Assembly (NCBI GenBank): GCA_030762935.1
Contig: CM060888.1
Span: forward strand, 115,951,468 to 116,015,467
DNA length: 64,000 nucleotides
Source of the DNA: Hymenopus coronatus
Lineage: Eukaryota > Arthropoda > Insecta > Mantodea > Hymenopodidae
Direction: 5' to 3'
Position 1 is the first letter of the stretch. Each line of letters starts with the position of its first letter. Of this stretch, positions 1 through 11,620 are shown in pieces. The notes beneath the pieces were generated by a model. That model was not told the DNA's origin. It saw only the letters and a list, made by a program, of their open reading frames with translations, and did no database searches. Both the position numbers and the translations under genes were made by a program.

Positions 1-335
1 CCAAACTTGAAACGATCTGATTATGTTATTCTCATGGTTTTCTTTACCTATTCTGCAACAATTATTCTTACACAAGCTTATTCTTCTCTGTGCTTCGTGC
101 TAATCGAAATATATATTAGCAGAAATGATTGTATTTGTTATTTTCGACTGAAGACGAACTGAAATAAGGAAATATACTATGCTAAAGCGATATTCAAAAT
201 TTTAAAAGCTCTCACTATGTCATTCAATTGAAATTGTCTTTGTATGGCAAGAATGAGAAAAGGTGAATACCGACTTCGCATTTAAGAAAAATCTAAGTAT
301 TAGAACTTTTGAAGTCAATAACCAGAATTATTTTG
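1..335 (+). mobile_element. Fam1 copy, left half only
   Basis: Diverged left half of the dispersed repeat Fam1. It shows the Fam1 blocks in order: TTCTGCAACAATTATTCTTA, a GCTAATCGAAAT block, TTAGCAGAAAT, AAATAAGGAAATA, TTTGTATGG and a decayed form of the CCAATAACAAGGAATA block. It stops abruptly near 335 where unrelated AT-rich DNA starts. The first 30 bp match the left terminus poorly, so this is an old copy. Confidence 0.7.
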
Positions 336-1280
336 GACATGGCCCCATGGCAGCGCTGTCATATAAATAGTACAATGTAAGCATTATAATTAATACAAAG
401 TCGAAATAATAATATAACAATAATACCCTGTCAGACTAATAATACAATATCATACTTATAGTACACTGTTAATATACTAGCATAATCAACACAATATAAA
501 ATCCTTTATAATACGTTTCATAGTGATAATGCGACTAATGTTTACTATTCTGATTATAAATCATTCTTCCTTAGTCTTTTTTAAAGTCATTTACACCTTG
601 AGGCAAAATCACCAGTAACTCTGCAGGAGTTGTGTTCCAGTCGTCAACTGTACTATTTGTAAAAGCAAATTTACCTATGTCAATCTTCTGTTCCCTATTT
701 TTTTATTTTGGGGGTAATCATTTCGCCCGCAATATAATGGAGTTAATAGCCGTTTTGTTATATTTTTCCATTCAGATTTACCCTTATAGGCTCTAAAATT
801 TACAATTATACGATCTCATAAAGTTTCCAAAGTAGTAGCTGTGCTACAGATATTCTTGATAAAATAACTCCTATGATTGATTTATAACACTACTATATGC
901 TTGAAATTTATTAATTTCAATTACAATTAATCATCCTTTCACCAAGTCGTATGTGGGATAAGGTTGACAACAAATATGAAAGGAAAAACCATTATAAATA
1001 TTTATTACGTGCTATCAGAAAACCACAAACAGCTAAATTACATTTTAAATATCATAAATGATAACAGCAATAGTCTTAGAAAATATATTATTCAATAGGT
1101 TATTTGAATTTAATATTGATTCATTAATACAGTTAGGTCATATATGTTTATAATTTTAATCCCACTAGTACACAGACATGTTTTATGCTATAATAGTTTT
1201 TTAGCGAACCTCAGCTTGTGAATTGTATATAGGTAACATTGCCATATAATGCAAAATAAAATTGTTACTTAATTGAACAA
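336..1280. other. AT-rich spacer, nothing recognised
   Basis: About 950 bp of AT-rich DNA with stops in all frames. I see no gene, tRNA-like element or Fam1 block here. Confidence 0.5.
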
Positions 1281-1870
1281 AATTAAACGAGAGAAGAGAA
1301 AGGGGAGAATCTCCTTGCTGTTCACTCATTTGGGCTTTAGACACTTAGATTAGATAAAGATCGCATTTTGCGTTCTGAAGGAGTTACAGTAACTAACGTT
1401 TTTAGAGAATTAGGAATACCAAATGTAATTGAAAGCTGTAGTCGAGCTTGATGCATAACAACGTAGAATTCTCTCTATCCATTTGAAATCAACCCCTCAT
1501 TAAAACTGCTCCAGCAGTACATTAAAAAGGAGCTAATGGTCGAGGGTGAACAAAAAGCGACCATTCCTTAGTCGAAAAGCAATTAAAATGGTCTAGTTGC
1601 CGACTACTTCAGTAGATTAAAGTACATTTGCATGAGGGCATTAAAGGAGTAATATAATCCGACTTGCGTAACGTGGGAGGATGGACTGACACTTTGCGTG
1701 GCTCGCCGACATCCGGCAGAGTCCCTTTGGGTCTACCTTATTACTAACATCGTTCATCATAATCTCGGTTATCCGCTCCCCTGCAGCTGGAACAACTCTA
1801 CCTGAAGTCCAATTTAATCTTCTCTCGGAGACCTTAATGTACCGCAGGGTGCCCACCCCATTCTTACTTC
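1281..1870. other. Unassigned GC-richer block
   Basis: This block is visibly richer in G and C than its surroundings, especially 1640-1860, where the minus strand is open for about 70 codons. The peptide read there matches no family I know. It could be a scrap of a retrotransposon or of a host exon; base composition is the only evidence that it differs from the spacer. Confidence 0.2.
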
Positions 1871-2520
1871 TGCTGTGGCTTTAATACCATTTTGTCATAC
1901 ATTTCTTCAGCTTGTGTTATGTGCACTGCCTTTTAGGTCATGGGCAAATATATTACTATGATTAGATAGTGTTCAATGTAGTTGAAGGGTGGCTTCAGTT
2001 TCAGCCGTTTATTGCAGTAAAATAGTGGAAACTGAAATTGGCAAATGCAAAATGATCAAATGCCGATGCCATGTTGAAATTATTACACAAATTAAATTCA
2101 TAATACAACAAAAGGGGTTTTAGCGTAATGCTCATGAAATATCTTAGCAGATATCTTTCCCAGTTTTATCTTGATCACATAATTTCACTTGCGCGTCGAC
2201 AACCTAAAATTCACTCGGTCTGCTACTACAAACAATTACATCTTCAAGAAATATGGTTGTCAAATCAGAAATTGGAAAATTTGATGGACGTCCGCATGTA
2301 TTCATGGCAAATCAAATAGAACAGCGGGGCGAGAAGTTGAAGATCCCTGGTTCAAAGTCCGGCTTTGACTTTACATTTTTAGGTTCGTTCTAACTCTTTG
2401 ACTTAAGCCAAGCCACAGCAGGTTGAAAGAACAGTTCATTAATATTCAGCAAATATTCTGTACATCTACCACAACCAACTTGGTGCTTATGTCAATGAAC
2501 ATCTCTATATTACTCCGGAC

Positions 2521-2553
<33 letters not shown>

Positions 2554-3894
2554 AAGAGAGTTCATCAGGAAGTGTAGGGTTTCAATGGATTCATGGTTAA
2601 TAGAGTAAGGAAAATGCATATTTGACATCTGTGGATTTAGATATCTGTAAAACTCGACTTAGGCTGTTGACCTTCCCTTATGTGCGATTTTTCGAAACCG
2701 TTTTGCTGCTGTGTTCTTACGCCACTTAAGCTATACGTCATCCATCTAACACTGATCTCTACCTCTTACATTAAAATTCTCTGGGAAAAATAAAAACTTT
2801 GATTATGTCTGTACTAATTATAGGTATATGAGAAGGTTACATTAATTCCAAAAAAAAATATTTTAAGGAATTTACTTTAAATTATATTTTAATTTTATCA
2901 AATAAGTAAGGGGTATCCATGTAAAATCCAGAAAATATCTGATTCTACTCCTAATGATATTAATGTATAGTTTAATTAATATTATTTAATATCACATTTG
3001 ATGATACTTGAATAACGTAGTCCTCTAAAGTGAAACGTTGGAACCAGCCTTTTAAATTGGTATGCTGTACTCACATTTACTATCCATTTCATCTAAAATG
3101 TAGACAAAAGCTGTTATAGCAAATACATTTCAGTTAAATCTTTCTTCAAGATTTATCTACGTAATTCTAAAATTAAGAGACACAGTTTTAATTTAACTTT
3201 AATTGAAAATTTAGCTACACTCTGCATTTTTAAACCATACCCGCATTCCCGTATTGTTTAGGATTTCTAGAAGCAATGGATATTGAAAAAAAGTGCTTTC
3301 CTTACTCTTCCTATATGCAGACAAAAACGACACTTCGTGCAGACATACATAAAGTTATGAATAAATCTTGAGCGGTGTGAATACACAAACAAAATACCAC
3401 AAAGGTTAAGATGCCAGATCTCACAATTATGAAGTGCACACAAGTAGATGACAATAGTGATTATTTTATGATTAACAGCTACCAAGCAAAAGAAGTTTTA
3501 CTGTGCCAACTGACATTTATGCTGCTTTCAGGATACTAATGCAAAATAGTGGATCCTATATAAAACGTGTATGATGAATAAATAATAACTTAATTCATTT
3601 CTGATATTAACTTTCCCCACAATTTGAAGCTATACCATAACTCTGTTGGAATAGGTAGAATGTTAGACTGATGAAGTTAAACTTAGCCAGGATTACATTT
3701 ATCATTCTGATTTTACCTATTCAACTCCTCTCCTCCACAAATCTCTTCGATCCAAATATTCACGAATTTTAAAAGATATTTATTGAATGGAATTCTGAGG
3801 AAAAAATAAAAAATGGTGAGATAGAAACCTACATAATATTTATATTTAATGAGCATAGCTCACTTTATTTGACCCAACAATATATTTTCAAAAA
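1871..3894. other. Spacer with a (GA)n tract and SINE scraps
   Basis: Mostly featureless AT-rich DNA. A GA microsatellite lies at 2520-2560. A B-box-like string CTGGTTCAAAGTCCGG at about 2348-2363 may be a tRNA-derived fragment. The string TGATTTTACCTATTCAACTC at about 3709 resembles the region just after the tRNA-like part of the SINE at 12276, so a SINE tail may survive near 3690-3750. Confidence 0.3.
2520..2560. repeat. (GA)n microsatellite
   Basis: About 40 bp of GA repeats with two AAAG interruptions. The two short open frames across it are products of the low-complexity tract. Confidence 0.95.
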
Positions 3895-4583
3895 TATGAT
3901 GTGTATCATTCACATGACTTTCTCTACCTAACTTGTAGAAACTTATTTAATAAAAGCTTATTTTTCTATTTACCTCAAGCCTATCGGGACGGTCCTAACA
4001 CTTATAAGCAGAAGGGAAATGAGGGAATTTATTAGGATAAAGCAACAGTCAACCCTTTAAAAGTTGGTTGCTATGAATTTGAAATTTTAAATTTGAAACT
4101 AATAACAAGGAATAGCTCAGAAGTTTTTAACTCCACATAAATTGTGTGTTTTAACAATGCTTACATTTTTGTATAGTAAGTTTTTGTCTTTCTTTTACGC
4201 TTTGTCATTTATGCAAAAGTCATTGAGAATGAAGACGTATTCAGAGGCTATTGCCAGATAATTATCTATATAATTTTATTTGTCATGTAAATAACTTTAA
4301 TATACGGTATTTTGATCAAAACCGTTAGTTATTTTTTAGGAAATCAAAATTTTTGAAAAAATTTCCGTGTAAAGGTTGGTTAGCGGTGGGAGGCTTTCCT
4401 TGAGAAGATACTGAAATTACTTATCAAGTTTAGTATTTTTAAGTTATATAGACCATACATAAATACATTTTCTAAAATACCTGTTTCCAATACAGGAATT
4501 TTGAAACGTGTTTTTCCATTGAAATCTCGGCATCAAATTTTTTGGCGGCATGTACTAGGTACTAAGTACAAGTGGAGAAAATA
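3895..4583 (+). mobile_element. Fam1 copy, complete but diverged
   Basis: Starts TATGATGTGTATCATTCACA after a run of A, carries ACTTTCTCTA 22 bp in, all internal blocks (GCTATG, TTTTGTC, TATGCAAAAGTCATT, ATTTTATTTGTCATG, TTTCCGTGTAAAGG) and ends at AGTGGAGAAAATAAAA. About 690 bp, shorter than the 830-900 bp norm, and the CA tract is missing. High divergence suggests an old copy. Confidence 0.75.
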
Positions 4584-5231
4584 AAACAAATATATGAGGT
4601 GAGTTATTTTAGGATGCAGTAATTCACTAAGAATAATATCAAGTATATTATAGATAGATTATAGACCATTATAGATTTAATTTTAAACGTTAAAACAGTA
4701 TGTTATACAACTACCGCCTGTTTGGGAGCGCATGTTTTCTCTTTATTTTATTTTGGAATATAAAGCTGCTAAGCTTTAAATATCTCAATTTTAGAAACAT
4801 TGGACGTTCTAATCCACAAGTGATAAATTCCTAGCAAACAAGGAACAAATACAACGTACACGACCAAGGTGTTTTGAGCTTTTGTACACGGTTGAAGGAT
4901 TACCGTATTACAAAGGTTATCCATCACGCCTTTCGGAGTGAAGTACCTTGGAGAGCGTGTCGAAAGGATTCGGGTTTCTGAATAGGCGTCTACCTCACAA
5001 GATCTGGGCTTCAAATTGAAAGTGCTTGGAGGCGCATTATTGTTTGACAAAGGTGCGAAATGGTATTCTTGTAGAAGAAAAGGTTTTGTGATTTATTTCG
5101 TCAACGTTTGTCTACCGGACTTATTTTGTTGATTATATGCCAGAAATGGTATTCATTAATTTGCCAGGCTGCGCTGTGGCCTCTCTCCTTTCTGGCCCAG
5201 ACTTGATCCTAAGCGACCGCATGTGGGATTT
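4584..5231. other. Spacer, nothing recognised
   Basis: AT-rich DNA with one 93-codon minus-strand frame at 4769-5050 that resembles nothing known. A weak B-box-like string GGGCTTCAAATTG near 5008 hints at a SINE relic but no A box is clear. Confidence 0.3.
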
Positions 5232-5518
5232 TCTTTTTATTTATTTATGGACGCACTTTAACTGCTGTAGTACTCGCTTCCCATTCTATACTGGGCGTGA
5301 AAGACTGCTTAATTTTGCTCAGAGGCCTCTTTATCCGACTTGAAGTTCTTTTACGTGCGTAAATCTACAACACGGTAACACGGCTTTACTTCCCTTTCGA
5401 AGGAAGCCATGCTAAGGATTTTTATGCCCAAAAAAATTCATCGTCCTCCGCCGTGTTTGAGCCCGCGACCTTGGGTATATGAAGTTAGCATGGTAACCGT
5501 TACACCTCGGACGGTGAC
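5232..5518 (-). mobile_element. tRNA-derived SINE (family B)
   Basis: On the minus strand it reads a tRNA-like head with GGTGTAACGGTTACC as A-box region and GGGCTCAAACAC as B-box region, then a body with TCCTTAGCATGGCTTCCTTC, a GTAAAGCCG block and an AAGAACTTCAAG block, ending in an A/T-rich tail near 5232. The same body is seen on the plus strand at 28963-29216. The pair defines the family. The head abuts a second SINE that points the other way. Confidence 0.75.
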
Positions 5519-5690
5519 ATGTGTGGGATTTGTGGTAGACAAAGCGTTGTCGATGCAGGCTTTTTCCGGATTCGCCGGTTTAACCCGTCATCACATTCCA
5601 TTGGTGCTCCAACTTAATTCCATGTATCATTAGTGTCATCGCCTGCTGTGTCATATGTAGTAAAAGCGGGCGTTAAACACTAACAAAACA
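5512..5690 (+). mobile_element. SINE body (family G), head missing
   Basis: Contains GGTAGACAAAGCG, the block ATCACATTCCATTGGTGCTC and AAAAGCGGGCGTTAAACA. The same order occurs on the minus strand at 31850-32045, and the first part at 61800-61955. Its tRNA-like head is absent; in its place is the head of the oppositely oriented family B SINE. Confidence 0.6.
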
Positions 5691-5722
5691 ATTCATTTGT
5701 CTGTTCCACAGGGGGAAAAAAA

Positions 5723-6627
5723 GCTCATGTGTTACACTCACATGACTTTCTCTAGCTCCTCTACAAACTTCTAACAAAAGATTATTCTTCTTTCTATACA
5801 ATGCTAATCGAGATAAACATAGCAGAATGTTCTTATTACTTAGTTATTTTTAAATAGAAGGGAACTAAGAGAACGCACTAGGCTAAAACGATAATCAAAT
5901 GTTTTAAAAGCTATCGTTATGCAATTGTCATTCCAAACCACCTCTTTGCTTGGCCAGGAGTAGAACAAAAGAAAAACGGACACTTCCTGTCTGAGAAAAG
6001 TATAAGTACTTCACAATTGAAACCAATAACAAGGAATAGCTCGGAAACGGTTACCTCCACAACAAAAACTGTGTATTTTGACGAGATCTACATTTTTTAT
6101 GTTGTAAGTTTTTGTCTATCTCTTACGGTTTAGTAGTTAAGCAAAATTCGAAAAAATTTATCCAGAATAAAGAGGTCTTCAGAAGCTATTCCCCAATATT
6201 TAAGACATCAATTTTATATGGTATGTTAATGGGTTTAAAATACGGGATTTTAATAAAAATCCTAACAAAGCCATTTTTTAAGAAAAACAAAATTATTGAA
6301 AATTTTTCCATGTAAAGGATAGTTTGTGGTGTGAGGATTTTTTTGAAAATCTTCGTGAGACATCCTCGGAAAATACTAAACCTAAATACCAAGTTTGGTA
6401 TTAAACGGTCTTTTTGTACTTAAGCTATGCTGCCCCCCCCTCCACATACACACATACACACACATTCACAGACATACATACACACAGGCCCTTTTTCTAA
6501 GAATTCTTTTTTCGAACTCAAGGTACCCCAAAACATACAGTTCCGGTGAAATCTCGACATCGAATTTTTGGGTAAAATACAATACTTCCTTTATACACTA
6601 TGTACACAGTATGTGTAGAGAAAGTAA
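5723..6627 (+). mobile_element. Fam1 copy, complete
   Basis: Left end TCATGTGTTACACTCACATG with ACTTTCTCTA, right end TATACACTATGTACACAGTATGTGTAGAGAAAGTAA (described by its parts: hairpin arms and terminal TAGAGAAAGT). Includes a CA tract at 6438-6485 and the internal palindrome at about 6383-6402. About 905 bp. Confidence 0.85.
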
Positions 6628-7348
6628 AAATAGAAGATATGCACAAAACGTAGTTGTAGAAAACGTGAAGGGCGCTCTCTATTGATTCTTGAATAATTTC
6701 TACTCACTGTCCATAACATTCTACTAAGTTTGTCAGTAAACGTTTTGGTGGATAATACTTGAGCGATTAAGAGCAAAAGAAGGATCCTTTCTGGAATGGC
6801 TAACCAGCACTGCCATACCAAACTACCTCTCCAAGGAGAGAGGCCCGTGCCCCCAGGGGACGCTATGGGCTAATACTAATACTACTACACTCTATCTCCT
6901 GGTAAAGAAGGAAACTAAGGATTGCGATCTGAAATCGCAATAAAAGGGTTTAAATTTCTTATTTCTTCGTACATAGTAAGGTAGATCAAAGAGAGGGCAT
7001 TTCGGAAATAAAATTTTAGAAGCTCATTGGTGATTAGTGGCAACATTTGGACAGCATCAATTGTCAATTAAAACCATGCCAAGATGGGCAGAGAAGGAGA
7101 CGAAATCCTGGAGCAGAATGATGAAATAGCATTGTAAGAGCTGTCAAACGCTGCGCCCCTCCAGTTTGCCATCTGATTATCACTTTAAAGAAATCTCTGT
7201 GAAGCCGTAATTTCTCTGAAACCTGGTAGCAAGTGTCCAGTGACATATTCTGAAAAAAAATTAATTCTTTAGGTCTAAAATGGGATTCCACGGAGAAGGT
7301 GGGGTTTTCTACCAAATTGTTATGTATGTCGTAATGCAAGAGAAAACA
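6628..7348. other. Spacer with a possible LINE 3' end
   Basis: Mostly unremarkable. At about 6823-6895 the plus strand reads GGAGAGAGGCCCGTGCCCCC, then a short body and TGGGCTAATACTAATACTAC. That layout (conserved GC-rich end followed by a trinucleotide tail) is typical of truncated non-LTR retrotransposon 3' ends in insects. This is a resemblance only. Confidence 0.35.
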
Positions 7349-8466
7349 TCCGATGTGTTCCATCCACAGAACTTTCTCTAGCTGTTCCTAATCACAATTC
7401 TTACGAAAGATTATTCTTTTAACTATATCTTGCTAATCGAGATAAACATTACCAGAAATTGTCTTTAAGACTTGCATTTTGTAAGAAGAAGGAAAATAAG
7501 GAAAATGCTAGGCTAAAGCAAAAGCCAAATCTTTTAAAAACTGTCGCTATGTGAAACAATTGAGGTTCGGTCCGTTTTGTTGTTGTTCTCTTTCAGTTAT
7601 GGTCATATCGGAGGCTTTGACTTGTGAAACAACTCGTCTAATCTCAGTAGGTTTGTCGTTTTATATCATTAAACACACACAAACATATACACACACTCAC
7701 TCTCACATACATACTTACAGACTCTGTGGGGGATAGGGAATATTTCTGGTAAAAGAAGAATTCCCCGCCTCAACCAGGAAGTCAGCTCGCTGACCACTCG
7801 ACCACGGAGGCAGTCTTCGGTCCGTTTGCATAGTCCCGCATGAGAAAATTTAAGAGTTTAAAATTGAAACCAATAACAAGGAATAACTAGAAAAAGGTCA
7901 CTCTACAAGAAAAACGTTAGTTATATAAATTGTGTTCTAACGAGATCTATATACTTTTTGCAGTAAGCTTTTATCTATCTCCTACGGTTTAACCTTATGC
8001 AAAAGTCTACAAACTTATCCAGAATAAAGACTTCTTCCGAAAGTATTAACAGAAAATTCAAAATATACACTTTATTTGTGATGTCAATATATTTAATAAA
8101 CGGGCTTTTAATTAATATTGTTAGTCATTTTTTAGAAAATCATAATTTTTTAAAAATATTCAATGTCATTGTTAGTTGGAAAGTGTAGATTTTGTTGAAA
8201 ATTATCGTGTCTTATCTTTGGAAGACACTAAAATTAAGTACCAAGTTTGGTATTTAACCAACTTTTCGTTTCTGAGCTATGCTGCCCACAGACAGACACA
8301 CACACACAATCACAAAAACACGCACACGAATCTGTTTCTAAAATGTATTTTTTTGTTTTCAAGAGGTCTCAAAACTTGCATTTCTGGTGAAATCTCGGTT
8401 CGATTTTTTTGTGGAATGCAATACCTTTCTATACACTATTATACATAGTACGTGTAGAGAAAGTAA
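7349..8466 (+). mobile_element. Fam1 copy, complete, split by a SINE
   Basis: Left end TCCGATGTGTTCCATCCACA, right end ATACATAGTACGTGTAGAGA then AAGTAA. The left half breaks at 7577 and resumes at 7828, where a family A SINE has inserted. Without the SINE and one target-site copy the element is about 870 bp. A CA tract occupies its usual place at about 8290-8325. Confidence 0.85.
7578..7815 (-). mobile_element. tRNA-derived SINE (family A) with 12-bp target duplication
   Basis: Flanked by perfect 12-bp direct repeats TTCGGTCCGTTT at 7566-7577 and 7816-7827, so it is a retroposed insertion into Fam1. On the minus strand it starts GACTGCCTCCGTGGTCGAGT (A-box region) and ends in an AACAACAAC tail. 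Body blocks TTCCCTATCCCCCACAGAGT and GTAAGTATGTATG match the plus-strand copy near 36030-36160. Compared with that copy, about 22-26 bp holding the B box are missing. It carries its own CA/TG tract. Confidence 0.85.
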
Positions 8467-9430
8467 ATATAAAGTAAATTAATACAAGATACCTTATGTC
8501 CACTGAACGCTCAGCTTTCTCACACTATGCAGAAATTCCATTTCCCTCTCCCAATCATACATTTTATTTCATACATATTGTCAAATATTATTAATAGCTC
8601 TCTGTACTTTTTCTTCTCGCTTTATCTAATAGACCGCATCCCAATATCTTCTGCATCTCTCACTCTCTGTTACAGCTTTTCTCACCAGTTCTACCTTTCC
8701 TTTCATTCTTTGTATACGTTCCCAACATCTTCTGCGTTTCTCACTCTCTGTTTCACTTTCTCTCACTATTTCGACCTTTCTTGTTCTTTCATTCTTTGTA
8801 TACCTGTATAACTTGTATGTTTACATGATGATTTAAAACAATAAATGAAAGCTTTATAATTAAAGCATAACTATTGTGTTAATAATGTACAGACTTAAGC
8901 CTCTTAATTTTTGTATAATCCCTATAATATTCAGTAATGTATTAAACGGAATTGTGAACATTTTTATTAAGATATAGCATGTTAGAGATATTTTCTTTGG
9001 AACTAAAATGTATGTTTTGAATTTTCTGTGAATTATTTGTTAATTCATTAATCTTGTATAACTCAAAGGTCGAAACAGAATTTGAGGTTCGTTAATACTC
9101 TCAGCTTATGTCAATCAGTATTTCTGAAGTATTGGCCATTTACGAAATATTTGTTTTTATATGCTTAAGTTTTCTCAGGCCGATGTATATTTTTCATATT
9201 TTATGAGCAATTGTAATTACTGAGTTATGTTAAAACATTTAAAGTCTTTGCATAATGCATTATATGAAAGAATTTGGATAACAACAGTTTGATTTTGTGT
9301 AACGTAATTTTGATAAAAGTATCGCTTCTTACGCGCATTATGATTATATATAAGCAATACTTATGAAATAGTGATATATGTGTGATATGTGTGTGAGTCT
9401 TGTAGACTAAACGCTCACAGATTTCCCACA
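8467..9430. other. AT-rich spacer with a tandem duplication
   Basis: Spacer DNA; the only structured part is the pyrimidine-rich dimer at 8640-8806 listed separately. Nothing else recognised. Confidence 0.5.
8640..8806. repeat. Tandem duplication of an ~82-bp pyrimidine-rich unit
   Basis: Unit 1 (8640-8720) and unit 2 (8721-8806) share CATCTTCTGC-like starts, CTCACTCTCTGTT and the end TTTCATTCTTTGTATAC. Unit 2 has a few extra bases. The plus-strand 94-codon frame across it is a by-product of the C/T-rich composition. Confidence 0.85.
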
Positions 9431-9539
9431 GGGTTTTGAGCAGCCAGATATTTTCCCAGAGACCCATTACTGTTCAAGTACCTTTCCAAGAACAGGAACA
9501 ATACACCCCATGTCATACTAAGTACCATGTCTGTTTTTA

Positions 9540-9863
9540 CCAATTTCATCCTGTTATAAACTTCTCTGTTCCGATCACGCAAAGAATGCTGGAGTGGAAC
9601 GATCCCTGTCCCAGAAAATCACCATGGTCGTCAATCCTGTTCCTAGTGAAGCTGAAAACATTCGTTGGTACGTGGCAGGACAAAACCATAACGAACCGAC
9701 AGATGAAGAAGGTAAATCACTCAACCGACACGCAACTCCTTCGAACCGGATCGAAACAAAAACCTTGCGTTGGGCATGCGATGTAATTGTATGTGAATGT
9801 TTTGTATCCTTTTTAGTTAGCTGTGAAACACAAATTAATATGTCAAATGCCATTATGCCTTAA
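9540..9863 (+). other. Unassigned open frame, possible exon or element remnant
   Basis: A plus-strand frame open from about 9540 to 9863 reads a hydrophilic, protein-like stretch around residues SLSQKITMVVNPVPSEAENI and ends in stop near 9863. An AG|GTAAAT string at about 9711 could be a splice donor. Two other frames are also open here and no ATG begins it, so coding status is unproven. I recognise no domain. Local composition is richer in G and C than the flanks. Confidence 0.2.
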
Positions 9864-10173
9864 ACTTCGCATGAGCTGTACAGCTTAGTAGAATGTAAGT
9901 TGAAGCAGATCTACTTATTACTGGAGTAACCAGGATCCAACGCATTTACCGGCATTCGCAACCCCTTAATCTCCAGGTACTTCTCATTTTAACATTGTAT
10001 TCTAATGACAAGGATCAACGAGTAACCCAGACGCTGTTTTCAGAAGCGAAACATGTATTTGTAATGAATTACTGTTACCTAAGAAATATTATTTAGTTGC
10101 TTTATCGCACAAACCGTGTGTAGCACAGTAACAAGTTCGTATAACATTTTCCATTGATTACTTTTTCTTTTTT

Positions 10174-10928
10174 AGACACTCATTTCGCGTGCGTCTCAGA
10201 AAACTGACGCCATGATCTTGCCTGCAAATGGAGCTGTCTTCACCTTCTTTGGAGCCAACTCTCCCATTCCAATCCACTGTTTTCATTGTTCCTTCGTCTC
10301 GGTGTGAAGTGATGGAGCCAGGTTTCATCCATTGCTATGAATCGACGCAAAAACTCAGCTTTATTGCAGTGAAACATTGGCAAACACTCGACTGAAACAT
10401 CCTCACGACGCTGTTTTTGTTCAATTGTGAGCAATCGCGGCCCCCACCTTGCACAATACTTTCTCATATCCAAATTTTCAGTCACTATGCGATGCACAGA
10501 ACTTTTTGAAATGTTTGCAAGTCTACTAGCTTGCGCACTTTCAGTCGATAGTCATCTAATTCCATTTTGTGGCTTTTCTTTACAATTTCTGGATTGGTAA
10601 CCTCATTTGGTCAACCACTGAGATGTTCGTCTTGGCAGCTCGTATGGCCGCGCTTAAACTCTGCCACCAAATATCTCACTGTTGTAAACGAAGTCGTAGA
10701 CTACCCCAACTTTAATATTAACTGAAACATTTCAAACGAAAGAATTTTATCACATAAAGATGGCCAGTTTTATCCAAGTTTACAAATTCGGTGAGAGCAT
10801 TCACTGATGATGGCTGCCAAAAAAATGTTATATAATGTACAATCATCAAAGTTCAAACTTAAGCTTTCTAAGGTTTGTACTTTTTACCATTGTTGTTTTT
10901 CGAAACAACACTTCGGGGACACCCACTG
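10174..10928 (-). pseudogene. Mariner transposase relic with right terminal repeat
   Basis: On the minus strand the element starts next to a TA with ACAGTGGGTGTCCCCGAAGT, a Tc1/mariner-type terminus. It then reads, across at least two frameshifts, an N-terminal helix-turn-helix region (VAEFKRGHTS, EVTNPEIV) and the block with MDETWLHHFTP, which holds the first catalytic Asp. After another frameshift GELAPKKVKTAPFAGKIMA follows, then a stop where mariners have Trp. The remaining catalytic half and the other terminal repeat are missing at about 10174. Dead. Confidence 0.85.
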
Positions 10929-11354
10929 TATTTCGAAGAAACATCACGGATTTTAACGCTGAAGATGCAGAGCTACATATAGGAAGAAAGAAGTGAATAT
11001 GGTCTGTTTACATGGAAAAATGAGTACATATAAAATTAAATGTTCATATTAACACATGGGTTTAGTAAATGTAATTAAACAATGATATTCAGTAAGGTGG
11101 AAGAGTATAACACGTTGCAGTAGTAACATGTTGCGACTCGTATTCGAGAAGTTCCGGAGTCATGCTCCCGAGGTCGGCCAAGCAATCTGTCGCTATGCAA
11201 ATTCTGGTTTGAATTTGTTACTCAGATTTCTTCTATCATCCCTTTCATTACTACATTTAATTTCTTTCTTTTTACCACCCTATTGGGCATTGGTCTAATG
11301 TGCATTCTGGATATACTATCAACCAAAAGTTTGCTGGCTCCTCGATAGGTTATA
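10929..11354. other. Spacer with a weak tRNA-like block
   Basis: A GC-richer stretch at 11100-11200 contains GGAGTCATGCTCC, which resembles a B box, after GCAGTAGTAAC. It might be the head of a decayed SINE, but no partner copy is in the window. Confidence 0.25.
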
Positions 11355-11620
11355 TTTTTTAAAAATTTTAATTTTCTGGAAAATGCCTATAAGGATTTTG
11401 ACTAAAATATGTCATACTAAACATATTCATTGAAAAGTAAAAGGTGTAATATGAATTTCCTGGAAGTTGCTTGGAAATTCTCTTTATCCGGAAATAAATG
11501 TATATTTCTAATCTTGCTTAATTGGTAAATGTTGAGCAATACAGGAAATCGTACTACACAAAAAATGTAGCTATACGTAAACACACAGCTTAGCAAATAA
11601 TTTTTTGCGGCATTGTTTAT
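11355..11620 (-). mobile_element. Fam1 fragment, old
   Basis: Reads the middle of Fam1 on the minus strand: the TTTTCTGGAAAATG block, AAGGATTTTGACTAAAATAT, GAAATAAATGTATATTTCTA, and TACTACACAAAAAATGTAG. Both ends are missing. Very diverged. Confidence 0.55.

Noticed and set aside
4769..5050. Minus-strand 93-codon gene
   Set aside because: No motif, no promoter or splice context, and near a possible SINE relic; likely a chance frame.
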